Source: Enterobacteriaceae bacterium RIT691 (GTDB lineage Bacteria; Pseudomonadota; Gammaproteobacteria; Enterobacterales; Enterobacteriaceae). From it: a stretch of 64,000 bases of DNA. A model generated the notes under the pieces. That model was not told where the DNA came from and did not search any database. It worked only from the letters and a program-made list of their open reading frames with translations. The DNA lies in NCBI GenBank assembly GCA_009668205.1, contig WJYM01000001.1, positions 186,001 through 250,000 on the forward strand. Reading direction: 5' to 3'. The translations under genes and the position numbers were made by a program. The number at the start of each line of letters is the position of its first letter. Within the stretch, counting starts at the first letter, position 1. This document shows, one piece after another, positions 39,159-48,529 of the stretch.

Positions 39159-39605
39159 ATGTTCGATACCACCCTGTTGATTTTGCTGGGGCTGGCGGCA
39201 CTCGGTTTTATCAGTCATAACACCACCGTCGCCGTGTCTATTTTGGTGCTGATTATTATCCGCGTCACCCCACTCAACACCTTCTTTCCCTGGATTGAAA
39301 AACAGGGCCTTAGCGTGGGGATCATTATTCTGACCATCGGCGTGATGGCACCTATCGCCAGCGGAACGATCCCCCCTTCGACGTTGATCCACTCTTTTGC
39401 TAACTGGAAATCACTGGTCGCCGTCGCCGTCGGGGTCTTCGTTTCGTGGCTTGGCGGGCGCGGCGTGCAGCTGATGGGGATCCAACCGCATTTGGTGGGC
39501 GGGTTATTGGTCGGGACCGTGCTTGGGGTAGCGCTGTTTCGCGGAGTCCCTGTCGGGCCGCTGATTGCCGCCGGGATTGTGTCACTGTTTATTGGGAAGT
39601 CGTAG
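39159..39605 (+). CDS. yeaL: YeaL, DUF441 membrane protein
   Basis: 148 residues with four hydrophobic segments; very close to E. coli YeaL. The ATG at 39159 after CAAGGA is used in place of an earlier in-frame ATG in the terminator tail. The 3' end overlaps convergent nimR by 17 bases. Function unknown. Confidence 0.92.
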   Translation: MFDTTLLILLGLAALGFISHNTTVAVSILVLIIIRVTPLNTFFPWIEKQGLSVGIIILTIGVMAPIASGTIPPSTLIHSFANWKSLVAVAVGVFVSWLGGRGVQLMGIQPHLVGGLLVGTVLGVALFRGVPVGPLIAAGIVSLFIGKS

Positions 39606-40386
39606 CCAGCGAGTTCAGGTAGCGGCCTGGCGTTTGCCCCAGCCCTTTGCGAAACATCGTGATAAATGCGGTCGTTGATTCATAGCCAAGTGCGTGCGCG
39701 GCCTGCTGCACCGTGTTTCCACGGATCAGGAGTTGCAGGGCCAGGATCAGCTGCAACTGATGCCGCCAACGACGAAAGCTGAGGCCGGTCTCCTTCACCA
39801 CCAGCCGGGCCAGATTGCGCTCGCTCATCGCAAAGCGGCTGGCCCACTGCGCCAGCGTCTGCCATTCGGCGGGTTCTGCCGCCATAGTATCGACCATCGT
39901 ACGAATTTTAGGATGGGCGGAAACCGGCAGCTGCAGCTGCTCCTGCGGCTGCTGCGGCAGTTCATCAAAAAGCACCTGAATCAATCGCTGGGTAGTGGCG
40001 GCGTTCAACGCACTGCCCAGTCTTGTTGCCAGCGTCAGGATAAGCTCCCGTACCAGCGGTGATATCTGCAGCGTACAACAGCGATCGGGCATGGCCACGG
40101 CTCCCGGTTCAATGAACAGGAAGCACAGTCCGGCCCCCGGTGTCGCCCGGTTACTGTGCGGCACGCCGCCGGGGATCCACACCGCATACTGCGGCGGCAC
40201 CATCCACATGGCGTTCTCGACTTCGCAGGTAATGGCCCCCTGTAACGCCAGGATCAGCTGCCCTTTTCGGTGCTGGTGCTGGGGGATGAACTGTTCATCC
40301 GCAACAACCTGAATGCGAAAGGCCACCGCGGCATCGCGCTGGCTGTCAGGTTTGTAGCCCTCAAGGCCTAATCCACGCATCGTCAT
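39589..40386 (-). CDS. nimR: NimR, AraC-family regulator of nimT
   Basis: 265 residues. An N-terminal cupin sensor ([28 protein letters not shown]) is followed by two AraC helix-turn-helix motifs ([20 protein letters not shown] and [28 protein letters not shown] in parts). In E. coli NimR (YeaM) represses the divergent nimT and its own gene. The 96-base gap to nimT should hold the operator. Confidence 0.92.
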   Translation of the reverse strand: MTMRGLGLEGYKPDSQRDAAVAFRIQVVADEQFIPQHQHRKGQLILALQGAITCEVENAMWMVPPQYAVWIPGGVPHSNRATPGAGLCFLFIEPGAVAMPDRCCTLQISPLVRELILTLATRLGSALNAATTQRLIQVLFDELPQQPQEQLQLPVSAHPKIRTMVDTMAAEPAEWQTLAQWASRFAMSERNLARLVVKETGLSFRRWRHQLQLILALQLLIRGNTVQQAAHALGYESTTAFITMFRKGLGQTPGRYLNSLATTSQ

Positions 40387-40482
40387 TTTGTCCGATTTTA
40401 GCGATTATTTGTCATTATGGCTTGATTCTATCATCTGCTGAACGGGCTATCCTGTGTACTCTTCAAAAAGACAGAGAAAATT

Positions 40483-41673
40483 ATGAGTACGACCACTCTC
40501 ACGACCCGTAAGCAAAGCCTGCTGCTGATTGCCGGGATCCTGCTTATCGCCACCTCTTTACGCGTAACCTTTACCGGGGCCGCACCGCTGCTCGATAGCA
40601 TTCGGGCCGATTACGGCCTGTCCACCGCGCAAACCGGGCTGCTGACTACCCTGCCGCTTTTGGCGTTTGGCCTGGTCTCTCCGCTGGCCGCCGGTTTCGC
40701 CCGCCGCTTTGGCATGGAGCGTAGCCTCACTGGCGCGCTGATGCTTATCTGCGCCGGGATCGCCGTCCGTTCTCTGCCCTCAGCCACTTTTCTGTATATC
40801 GGCACGGCCGTCATTGGCTGCGGTATCGCGCTCGGCAACGTGCTGCTTCCGGGGCTGATAAAACGGGATTTCTCCGGCCATGTCGCCAAAATGGTGGGTG
40901 CCTATTCGCTGACCATGGGAGGCGCGGCGGCGTTGGGTTCTGCGCTGGTGGTTCCTCTGGCGCTCAGCGGCCTCGGCTGGCAGGGCGCCCTGTTGGCACT
41001 GATGGCGTTTCCCCTGCTCGGCTTTTTGGTCTGGCTGCCGCAGTGGCGTAATCACACGCCCGCGCCACTCACCAACGCCCGCAGTCTGAACAATAAAGGG
41101 ATTTGGCGGTCTGCGCTGGCCTGGCAGGTCACGCTGTTTCTTGGGATTAACTCGCTGGTCTATTACGTGATTATCGGCTGGCTGCCGGCTATTCTGATCA
41201 GCCACGGCTATAGCGAAGCCCAGGCGGGCTCCTTACATGGCCTGCTGCAACTGGCAACCGCGGCGCCTGGACTCTTGATCCCTCTGGTACTGCATAAGCT
41301 GAAAGACCAAAAAGGCATTGCGATTGCGGTTGCGCTGATGTGCGCCATCAGCGCTATCGGTTACTGGTTGTTGCCGGAACAGGCCGTACTGTGGACGCTG
41401 ATTTTTGGCTTTGGTTCTGGCGCGACAATGATCCTCGGCCTGACTTTTATTGGCCTGCGCGCAGGGTCAGCCCATCAGGCTGCCGCCTTGTCAGGAATGG
41501 CACAATCGGTGGGGTATCTGCTGGCCGCCTGCGGGCCACCGGTGATGGGTAAAATCCACGATGCGAGCGGCGACTGGCACATTCCGCTGATTGCGATAGC
41601 GGTTATCTCTCTCATCATGGCGGTGTTTGGCGGACTTGCCGGGCGGGACAAAGAAATCAGCGGGAAAGCGTAA
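40483..41673 (+). CDS. nimT: NimT, MFS transporter (2-nitroimidazole exporter)
   Basis: 396 residues, twelve helices, CynX/NimT subfamily of MFS. Markers: RVTFTGAAPLL in helix 1 and the loop ARRFGMERSL between helices 2 and 3. The E. coli orthologue (YeaN) exports 2-nitroimidazole. Divergent from its regulator nimR. Confidence 0.92.
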   Translation: MSTTTLTTRKQSLLLIAGILLIATSLRVTFTGAAPLLDSIRADYGLSTAQTGLLTTLPLLAFGLVSPLAAGFARRFGMERSLTGALMLICAGIAVRSLPSATFLYIGTAVIGCGIALGNVLLPGLIKRDFSGHVAKMVGAYSLTMGGAAALGSALVVPLALSGLGWQGALLALMAFPLLGFLVWLPQWRNHTPAPLTNARSLNNKGIWRSALAWQVTLFLGINSLVYYVIIGWLPAILISHGYSEAQAGSLHGLLQLATAAPGLLIPLVLHKLKDQKGIAIAVALMCAISAIGYWLLPEQAVLWTLIFGFGSGATMILGLTFIGLRAGSAHQAAALSGMAQSVGYLLAACGPPVMGKIHDASGDWHIPLIAIAVISLIMAVFGGLAGRDKEISGKA

Positions 41674-41679
41674 AACCGT

Positions 41680-41748
41680 GGCCGGGCGCATCATGCCCGG
41701 CCAGGCTGTCAGCCCGCGTGTTATGCCGGATGCGTTACGCTTCTCCGG
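41680..41748. repeat. REP-like palindromes after nimT
   Basis: GGCCGGGC / GCCCGGCC (41680-41702), which may stop nimT transcription, followed by GCCGGATGCGTTACGC..TCCGG, a classic REP half. A further hairpin ATCTGCCCGT / ACGGGCAGAT at 41759-41791 probably ends the convergent gene. Confidence 0.7.
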
Positions 41749-41801
41749 AATAAATCAGATCTGCCCGTGGCGGTGAGTGTGACGGGCAGATATAACTGCT
41801 T

Positions 41802-42509
41802 TTATTTTGCCGCAGCGCGCAAAAATGCATGCACCAGCGGTGCCGGGCGTCCGGCCAGCGCATTGCGCTCATGCTGGAACAGCGTCCCGACGAAGAAAGG
41901 ATGGGTGACCAGCTCCACCGCGCGGATCTCGCCTTCCTCATCCCATCCGGTCACGCGCAGTGCACCCTCTTCCAGTTCAGCCGCAAATTCCGGTGAAATA
42001 CCGTAGTTGCAGTGATATCCCTCTTCGATAGTCAGGCGGCCATACGCTTTGGCAATTAAGGTGTTGGCACGCAGCTCAATGGCATCGGATTTTTCCACCA
42101 GCGAGCAGCTCAGAGGCGCAATAACCATCCGCCCTTCGCGGTCCGTTTCGGCGTGCGCGGCGTCGTGCCAGCCCAGCACATTGCGGGCATATTCAATGAT
42201 GGCGTGCTGGAAGCCGCCGCAGGTGCCCAGAAACGGAATGCTGTTTTCGCGCGCGTAGCGAATGGCGGTAAATGCGCCTTCGGCATGCTGATAAGGGCTG
42301 GCAGGCACGACCCAAATCGCATCATACCCCACCAGATCGTCGGCGCTGTGAATATCCGACGTCGCAACCCAGTCGTAGTCGGCGGTCAGTTCCATAACCG
42401 CCGCGGCATCATCGATGGCCAGCGGAATGGCCTGATGCGCAATCACGTCAGGGTTAAAATCACCAACCAGCGCAATGCGCAGCGTTTTTATAGCGGCAGA
42501 GTGTTCCAT
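41802..42509 (-). CDS. PyrG-like class I glutamine amidotransferase domain protein
   Basis: 235 residues. Resembles the C-terminal glutaminase half of CTP synthase without the synthetase half: nucleophile elbow FLGTCGGFQHAIIEYARN (Cys near 96), and the His/Glu pair near the end (VTHPFFVGTLFQHE). Databases describe a family of CTP synthase C-terminal region-related (seleno)proteins, to which this seems to belong; here the nucleophile is an ordinary TGC cysteine. Free-standing function unknown. Divergent from yeaO. Confidence 0.8.
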   Translation of the reverse strand: MEHSAAIKTLRIALVGDFNPDVIAHQAIPLAIDDAAAVMELTADYDWVATSDIHSADDLVGYDAIWVVPASPYQHAEGAFTAIRYARENSIPFLGTCGGFQHAIIEYARNVLGWHDAAHAETDREGRMVIAPLSCSLVEKSDAIELRANTLIAKAYGRLTIEEGYHCNYGISPEFAAELEEGALRVTGWDEEGEIRAVELVTHPFFVGTLFQHERNALAGRPAPLVHAFLRAAAK

Positions 42510-42668
42510 GAGGGGTCCTTATGAGGTGCAGTTTTCGGCTACATAAGGTGCCTCAGACTACCGGGATTTATGGCCGGGGACAATCCCCTTCACCAACAGG
42601 ATCAAAGTGTTTTGCAGTTGCCGCTGTGCCGATTACCCTTTAGGCAACATCCTCAACGGAGAAAAGGA

Positions 42669-43019
42669 ATGATCCAGTGTAAACGTGTCTACGATCCTGC
42701 CTGCGCAGAAGACGGTTATCGGGTCCTGGTCGACCGGCTTTGGCCCCGTGGCGTGAAGAAAGAGGCACTGCACAACGATGAGTGGTGCAAAACCCTCTCC
42801 CCGTCGGCAGCGCTGCGTAAAGCCTTCCACAGTGAAGCGATCGATTTTTCGACCTTTTGTCAGCAGTACCGGGAGGAGCTAAAACAGAATCGCGAGGAAG
42901 GTGAACGCCTTATTCAGCGAGCGCAGCAACAGCCGCTGACGCTACTGTATGCCGCCAAAAATACCCGGCAGAATCATGCGCTGGTGCTGGCGGAGTGGCT
43001 CAGAAGCCTTACTGCATAA
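42669..43019 (+). CDS. yeaO: YeaO, DUF488 protein
   Basis: 116 residues: CKRVYDPA, GYRVLVDRLWPRGVKKE and LLYAAKNTRQNHALVLAEWL are DUF488 landmarks. Function unknown. ATG at 42669 follows AAAAGG; an extended upstream frame has no ribosome site. Overlaps the next minus-strand gene by 11 bases at the 3' ends. Confidence 0.9.
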   Translation: MIQCKRVYDPACAEDGYRVLVDRLWPRGVKKEALHNDEWCKTLSPSAALRKAFHSEAIDFSTFCQQYREELKQNREEGERLIQRAQQQPLTLLYAAKNTRQNHALVLAEWLRSLTA

Positions 43020-43314
43020 TTTTTTCCAGCTCATCGGCAGGCAGGGTATCCGGCGTGAGCGGCAGCAAATGCTCCGGGCGTACAAAGGCAAAACCGGGTT
43101 GCCCATCCGCTGACTGAATATCGCCGGTCACCAGCCATAATGCTCTTTGCGCCTCTCGGGGCAATTCCGTCACCACGCCGTTGATAGGATTAAGCAGGCG
43201 CTCACCCGGTTGGCATAGCGCAAAGAGCGACACGGATTTGCCAATGTTAGCGCGTCCGGCAGGTGTACGAGCCCCAATGATCATGGCCAGGGTGCCCGGT
43301 TTAAGCTGATTCAT
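43009..43314 (-). CDS. Small protein of unknown function
   Basis: 101 residues from MNQLKPGTLAMIIGARTP. The N-terminal half reads like a small SH3-like barrel (LKPGTLAMIIG..NIGKSVSLF), followed by WLVTGDIQSA and FVRPEHLLPL, a pattern seen in phage and host regulator-like small proteins. No name recognised. The longer in-frame extension of 22 codons has no ribosome site. Convergent with yeaO, downstream of yoaF. Confidence 0.65.
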   Translation of the reverse strand: MNQLKPGTLAMIIGARTPAGRANIGKSVSLFALCQPGERLLNPINGVVTELPREAQRALWLVTGDIQSADGQPGFAFVRPEHLLPLTPDTLPADELEKIMQ

Positions 43315-43383
43315 AACGGTCTCACAGAATCTGAAATTAAGATAAATCTTAATTGCCAGTTTACCCTGGAGCACCGTCAACTG

Positions 43384-43626
43384 TCACGACCCGGCATGAT
43401 CCCGGCGGTAAAGCGCCCATTCATCAATCACTTCGCCACCGGGAAGTTTACAGTCCGTACGCACGCCCTGCGGCGTTTCCACAGGCAAACGCGTTCCCCC
43501 TTTTTGTTGGCAATACACCGCGGCAGGATTTGCCATCCCAATATTTGGTGGGGGTGGTGCGTCATTTTTTGCCGATGCACATCCGGCCAGCAGCAGAGGC
43601 AACATCAGTCCAGCGCATTTTTTCAC
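43384..43626 (-). CDS. yoaF: YoaF, DUF333 lipoprotein
   Basis: 80 residues with lipobox LLAG-C (Cys16). The mature part has the DUF333 landmarks GMANPAAVYCQQKGG and CKLPGGEVIDEWALYRRDH. Function unknown; same neighbour order as E. coli (yeaO-yoaF-dgcP). Confidence 0.9.
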   Translation of the reverse strand: MKKCAGLMLPLLLAGCASAKNDAPPPPNIGMANPAAVYCQQKGGTRLPVETPQGVRTDCKLPGGEVIDEWALYRRDHAGS

Positions 43627-43757
43627 AGTCAGGTCCTCGAGTGAGTCAGTTTCTCTTTAATCTCCACTATTTCTTCATTTTACCTGCACTTTTGCAAATT
43701 AAATTAGGACCGTTCTCGCACTGACCAGAGAACATCATTCCATAATCAATGAGTTTT

Positions 43758-43785
43758 CCCCGCCAACCCCGGCGGGGCTTTTTTG
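43758..43785 (+). terminator. Intrinsic terminator upstream of dgcP with no gene before it
   Basis: Arms CCCCGCC and GGCGGGG with an AACCCC loop, then CTTTTTTG. It stops plus-strand transcripts, yet the only plus-strand gene upstream is yeaO 740 bases away; it may end a small RNA or act as a leader terminator for dgcP. Confidence 0.75.
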
Positions 43786-43921
43786 ATTGCTGAAATTCAT
43801 CGCATTCTCGCCCTTTCGATGTATAAAATTCGATGTATTCATGGTTTACTATCTTCAGATAGCCTATATTTTCAGCGCAGCGTGCAGACGCCGTCTATGA
43901 ATGCACGGGAGTTTCCAGGTC

Positions 43922-44929
43922 ATGTCAGATATTATTCTCGCCCGCGTATCGCAAACCCTCGCGACCGAACAATCCCTCGAAAGCCTTGTGCGTCAACTTC
44001 TTGAAATGCTCGAGATAGTGACGCAAATGGAATCCACGTACCTGACCCGGGTGGATGATGAGAGCCGACTGCAGCATGTGATGTATGCCCGCAACAGCAG
44101 TAACCTGCAGATCCCTGAAGGTCACTCCCTGCCGTGGAATGATTCACTGTGTAAACGTGCCGTCGATGACGATTGTTATTTCAGCAACGATGTCCCTCAG
44201 CGTTGGGGTGACTGTGAAGCAGCAAAAGCGCTGGGGATTAAAACGTTTTTCACCACCCCCATTCACCTGGCCGATGGCTCTTTTTACGGCACGCTGTGTG
44301 CATCAAGCCGCGACACGCATAACTTCAGTCTCAATAGCGAGCATGTGCTGACGCTGTTCGCGAGCCTTATCGCCCGCTACATTGAGAAAGAGTCGCTGGT
44401 TGCCCAGTTACAGGAAGCTAACGCTGCGCTGGTCGCCTATTCCTACACCGATGCGCTGACAGGTCTTGCTAATCGTCGTGCGGTCTACGAGCAACTGCCA
44501 ACCCTGTTTGCGCAGGCCCGTAAGCATGACGCCAGGGTTCTGGTTGCGTTTATCGACCTGGATGATTTCAAGGAAATCAATGACGTTCATGGCCATCAGG
44601 TTGGCGATGAATTCTTGATTCAGGTTGGGCAACGCCTCAGCTCCGTGATGAGCCATGAAGACATCGTGGGTCGCCTCGGCGGCGACGAATTTCTGGTCGC
44701 CTGCGAAATGTCGGCAGGCAGTAAAGCCTCCGCGTTCGTTGAGCAGTTGCGTCGGCAGATTCAGGGCCACTACCTGTTGGGCAACCATCATCTGCACTAT
44801 CCCGGCGCCAGCATTGGTTTTATCGAGGCATCCCCGGAAGACATCGACGCAGAAAGCGCGATTCAGGCCGCGGATACCGCCATGTACCTCGATAAGAAAA
44901 AGCGTCAGCGGATTAGCGTCGCCTCCTGA
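43922..44929 (+). CDS. dgcP: DgcP, GAF-GGDEF diguanylate cyclase
   Basis: 335 residues. A GAF sensor domain (about 15-155, with SLCKRAVDDD and TTPIHLADGSFYGTLCASS) and a GGDEF domain (about 175-330) with intact RLGGDEFLV active site; an RxxD inhibitory site is not evident upstream of it. It makes c-di-GMP from two GTP. Orthologue of E. coli DgcP (YeaP). The start MSDIILARVS matches the family. Its 3' end overlaps the convergent second cyclase by 25 bases. Confidence 0.9.
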   Translation: MSDIILARVSQTLATEQSLESLVRQLLEMLEIVTQMESTYLTRVDDESRLQHVMYARNSSNLQIPEGHSLPWNDSLCKRAVDDDCYFSNDVPQRWGDCEAAKALGIKTFFTTPIHLADGSFYGTLCASSRDTHNFSLNSEHVLTLFASLIARYIEKESLVAQLQEANAALVAYSYTDALTGLANRRAVYEQLPTLFAQARKHDARVLVAFIDLDDFKEINDVHGHQVGDEFLIQVGQRLSSVMSHEDIVGRLGGDEFLVACEMSAGSKASAFVEQLRRQIQGHYLLGNHHLHYPGASIGFIEASPEDIDAESAIQAADTAMYLDKKKRQRISVAS

Positions 44930-46392
44930 CGAGCCTGCTTCATGCGGTACATATCGGCATCTGCCTGCTGAATGGCCGCATCAAGACTCCCCTGATATTG
45001 CGCGATGCCCCAGGAGACGGACAGCGGGACACGCGCCCCCTCGGCCATCAGGTTTTGCGCGTTAATATCCTTGACCACACGCGCGATAACACTCTGTGCG
45101 GCCTCTGACGGAGCCTGCTTAAGCAGGATAACGAATTCATCCCCTCCGGTACGAATCACCACATCTTTATCCTCCCTGACGTTGGCTAACATGCACTGCG
45201 CAATCAGCTGTAACGCCCTGTCTCCGACAGTGTGGCCCCAGGTGTCGTTAATCGCTTTGAACTTGTTGCAGTCCATCAGGACAACGACGGTATAGATTTT
45301 CTCCCGCTGGCGGACGATGTCGAGGATCTTACGGGTAAAACAGCCGGTCAACGGATCCGTGTAGAGTTTGCTGTCGCTGAGATTCAGCTGGCGCCGTAAA
45401 CCCCAGGCCAGCAGCAGGAACATTACCGGGCCGCACAGCAGTGCTACCCACGCGGACGAATCGTTAATCACAAACAGATAGATGGGCAGCGCGTACCGGA
45501 ACTGGTACTTATCGGAAACAAACAGCTGCTCTTCATCGCTCAGCCAGAAACAGGTTTGTGTAAGGCACAGCGATTTTCGCGTTGGCGTATTGACCAAATC
45601 CACCATCAGCGCCGGTGGGATTTCCCCGCCAAAGGCATCACTCAGCGCCTCACGCAGTTCGCTGAGGGAATGATCGTAGAGCAAATAGCCCACGATACGG
45701 TCAGACACTTCCGCGCCGGACAGGTCATAGATATAGCTGACCACGCTAAAGGCGGTCTCACCGGTGATTTTATCGGTGTAAAATGGGGTCGAGCTGGCTG
45801 CCTTCTGCTGGATATCTTTGGTCAACAGACGGTTGTAGAAGGGTTCCGGGGCTTTGAAAAATTCCTCTTTTTCACTGGCCATCAGCGAGTCGGTGAAGTG
45901 AAACACCTTCGCATCGTTGGGCATGAACCAGTAAAACCAGCTCGCGTCGTGGGCGACGATATAGCGATGAGCATCAAAACGCCCTGGATTGAGGGCATTA
46001 ATCTTACTGCGAATAAACTCGGCAGCGCTGAACATACAGCTGCCTTCCAGATTCTGAGCGCGGGCAATCAGCGTGCCGGTATTCGGATTTAGCCGCGCGG
46101 TGTCGCCATTGATCGCCCAGGCGTTGTTATCGCGAGGTTTAAATCCCGCCAATCCGCCACACTCGCTGGTGCCGCGTATCTGCTGGAAGCGCACACCGGT
46201 GGCATCGGCAATCAGCTCATTATCGTTAAACACGGTGGTCATCTGCGTGACCATCCTGTTCATGCCGTCATGCACCTCGGCCATTTTTTTTTGATGGGCA
46301 AACAGCAGATATAACGCGATGGTTATCAGTGTGATGGCCGCTGAAATCAGCAAAGCCTGACGTTTTCTGAGCGCATCCTGGACATTCTTCAC
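44905..46392 (-). CDS. Membrane GGDEF diguanylate cyclase with periplasmic sensor
   Basis: 495 residues from a GTG start; a TTG 10 codons earlier is the other choice, neither has a strong ribosome site. Transmembrane helix near 15-33, a periplasmic domain of about 265 residues with paired cysteines (SECGG, EGSCMF, SLCLTQTCFW), a second helix near 305-325, then a GGDEF domain with intact RTGGDEFV. It should make c-di-GMP in response to an external signal. It is not DgcJ, which lies near here in E. coli. Convergent with dgcP. Confidence 0.82.
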   Translation of the reverse strand: MKNVQDALRKRQALLISAAITLITIALYLLFAHQKKMAEVHDGMNRMVTQMTTVFNDNELIADATGVRFQQIRGTSECGGLAGFKPRDNNAWAINGDTARLNPNTGTLIARAQNLEGSCMFSAAEFIRSKINALNPGRFDAHRYIVAHDASWFYWFMPNDAKVFHFTDSLMASEKEEFFKAPEPFYNRLLTKDIQQKAASSTPFYTDKITGETAFSVVSYIYDLSGAEVSDRIVGYLLYDHSLSELREALSDAFGGEIPPALMVDLVNTPTRKSLCLTQTCFWLSDEEQLFVSDKYQFRYALPIYLFVINDSSAWVALLCGPVMFLLLAWGLRRQLNLSDSKLYTDPLTGCFTRKILDIVRQREKIYTVVVLMDCNKFKAINDTWGHTVGDRALQLIAQCMLANVREDKDVVIRTGGDEFVILLKQAPSEAAQSVIARVVKDINAQNLMAEGARVPLSVSWGIAQYQGSLDAAIQQADADMYRMKQARQEATLIR

Positions 46393-46657
46393 TACGGCAC
46401 CACTAACAAAATAGCCTTGCAATTCAGCTACAATTTAGCGGAGATCGGGCCAGTTAGCTATTCCGTCTGTTCAGACGACCGAATTTTACTGCGTTAATGC
46501 CCTGCATAAGGTCACCTGCGGCCCCCTCCTACCCACAATGGATGGCTTATACTTAATGGCTGTGACAGGTTTTCCCGTCCGCCTGATGCTGACGGATCCC
46601 GACAGTTTTGTTTTGATCTGCTGTTGATTATCCTGAACCAACCTTGAGGTATTCATC

Positions 46658-47053
46658 ATGAGTCTATTCGATCAAGTGGCCGGCATGTTTGGTGGCCAAC
46701 AGGGGCAAGCCGGTACGTATCAGGCCATCCTTAGCTGGATTAACGAACAAGGCGGCATTGCTGCTCTGCTGGAAAAGTTCCAGCAAGGCGGGTTGGGCGC
46801 GGTTGCCGAATCATGGATCAGCACGGGGAATAATCAGCCGGTATCGCCCGACCAGGTCACCGATGCGCTGGGCTCACCGGCGGTAGCCGATCTGGCCGCA
46901 AAGTTAGGCATTGATCCCCAAAACGCCTCAGCCCTGATTGCCGAACACCTGCCCAAAGTGGTGGACACGCTTTCTCCGGAAGGCCAGGTCAACGACCAGC
47001 AGGACCTACTGTCCGAAGGACTGAATTTGTTGAAGGGTAAATTATTCAGTTAA
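46658..47053 (+). CDS. yidB: YidB-like DUF937 protein
   Basis: 131 residues. DUF937 fold: MSLFDQVAGMFGG, AILSWINEQGGIAALLEKFQQGGLG and the C-terminal DLLSEGLNLLKGKLF. Function unknown. Similar in length to E. coli YidB, which is at another locus there. GAGG precedes the ATG. A GC-rich palindrome (47066-47082) follows the stop. Confidence 0.85.
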   Translation: MSLFDQVAGMFGGQQGQAGTYQAILSWINEQGGIAALLEKFQQGGLGAVAESWISTGNNQPVSPDQVTDALGSPAVADLAAKLGIDPQNASALIAEHLPKVVDTLSPEGQVNDQQDLLSEGLNLLKGKLFS

Positions 47054-47659
47054 ATGCTTTTGTTGGCGGGGGATCCCCCCGCTACGCCGGGAACGTTTAC
47101 TTTTATCCGCAAAATACAGACAAAAAAAAGCCCACGGGTTCAGGGAAGAGTCGCCGTGAGCGGGAATAGTCTTATAAGCAAGGCGAGCTTTTATATTATG
47201 GGGGACTCGCCTGTCATTAAAATTATCACTCACGGGCGTTAATGACCACATTGTTTATCCGTAATCTAAATTTCAAAAAACTAAAAAAAGTAAATGCGTT
47301 CAATCCTTATACAATATTGCTAAAGTTACCGCTTAAGCCACTATTTAAATCCCCAATGAAATTTCAGAATGGTTCTTAAGGTCGATTCCGACACCATCAG
47401 GGAAGAACTTCCCGTATGGGAGAACAGCACAAAGACGTTATTTCCCTCAAATTTAGCCACTCGCCACCAATAACCCAGATAGTACAACCAGTTCATCACC
47501 ATCACCACAATTAGGAATTTTGCCATTTGCTTTATTTATTTTTGGACTTTGCGAGCCTCAAGTCTACAAGGATCCTCTCAAACTTCCCGTCTAAGTCCCG
47601 GATGGGTGAAGAAAAAGACACAACTACAGGAGCGTTCACAAGGTACCGTTTAGCCTCTG
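47054..47659. other. Gene-poor stretch between yidB and the EAL relic
   Basis: Contains the palindrome GCGGGGGATCCCCCCGC at 47066-47082, probably the yidB stop, and a hairpin-like segment AAGCCCACGG..CCGTGAGCGGG near 47125-47165. A 61-codon frame on the minus strand (47341-47526) with one hydrophobic stretch has no ribosome site and is not called. AT-rich from 47180. Confidence 0.4.
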
Positions 47660-47862
47660 GCATTAGCACACTCGCAGGGGATATCAACCGAATCCCCGAT
47701 CAGTAGCGTCATTAAAGGAATTAAAGTGCCTCTTATCGCTGAGGGTATCGAAAATCGGGAAATCAGCGATCGGTTAATTAGCCCTGGCTGCGATCATTCA
47801 CAAGGCTACCATTTTGCCCGCCCCAACCTCAGCCCTGATGCAGCATTAGTAATTTTTGGGTA
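47660..47862 (+). pseudogene. EAL-domain phosphodiesterase relic (C-terminal end)
   Basis: In two frames, GDINRIPDQ and then IKGIKVPLIAEGIENREISDRLISPGCD.. and HSQGYHFARP match the last part of an EAL domain (the AEG and QGY..ARP motifs), ending at TAA 47860-47862. The rest of the gene is missing and there is a frame break near 47700. Its end overlaps the 3' end of the IprA-type gene by 17 bases. Confidence 0.75.
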
Positions 47863-48529
47863 ACTCTTTTAGGATTGAAGTGAGTTTCCCATTATGAATC
47901 TCTATGTACCCACCTTCTTTCAAACTGGACAGAATCTTAAATAAATAACTTCTTGATATTTTCGTTCTTTTTAAAATAAACCCTGCCAGGCTACGATCAT
48001 GAAAAACACCTTCCTCACTCTGTTTTTGATAACGGTAGATCATAGAACGAATAACATGATATCGATTGCCAAAATTCCTCTCATTAAAGGAATCCAGGAC
48101 GATGGCTAATGTAAAGGCAGTGATTTTCATCAAGAAATTAAATTTATCCTGCTGAACAAAATACCCTTCAAAAAAGCGACGACTGAAGGTGGCTATCTTG
48201 ACCTGTTGTTTTGCAGTATATTGTAATGGAAGTTTTGGCCCATAGGTCTCAACAATACCGAGAATCATCCCTTTAATACCAAGTCCTATCCTGAATGATT
48301 TATCATTTTCTGTATCGTCATCGAAATCCTCCGAATAAGAAGTTTGCAGAAGATCGATAGTAAAGTGTCCTTCCAGGACAATGATAATCTCATCCTTTTT
48401 GATGCTGTAGGTTTCGCCACTCTTAATTAACCGAATATTGTCAGGCGTAACCATTGTTTTAATCAGAGCCGCTTCCTCGGAAACTAACTCCATATAATCA
48501 TTGATAATATCTGAATAGGCTGACTTCAT
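47846..48529 (-). CDS. IprA-type regulator: Crp-like sensor domain with winged helix
   Basis: 227 residues. N-terminal cyclic-nucleotide-like beta-barrel (about 35-120: SIKKDEIIIVLEGHFTIDLL) without a recognisable cAMP pocket, a long helix, and a C-terminal winged helix (LAGFILKRTKISRSYLFKILSSLKEGGYIEI, about 185-215). This pairing is typical of the IprA/YaiV family of DNA-binding proteins. The gene is AT-rich. Possible targets are the adjacent DUF1254 gene or envelope genes; unproven. Confidence 0.75.
   Translation of the reverse strand: MKSAYSDIINDYMELVSEEAALIKTMVTPDNIRLIKSGETYSIKKDEIIIVLEGHFTIDLLQTSYSEDFDDDTENDKSFRIGLGIKGMILGIVETYGPKLPLQYTAKQQVKIATFSRRFFEGYFVQQDKFNFLMKITAFTLAIVLDSFNERNFGNRYHVIRSMIYRYQKQSEEGVFHDRSLAGFILKRTKISRSYLFKILSSLKEGGYIEIHNGKLTSILKELPKNY

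Noticed and set aside
47341-47526. 61-codon minus-strand frame with one hydrophobic stretch
   Set aside because: No ribosome site, no family likeness, and it lies in an AT-rich decayed stretch.
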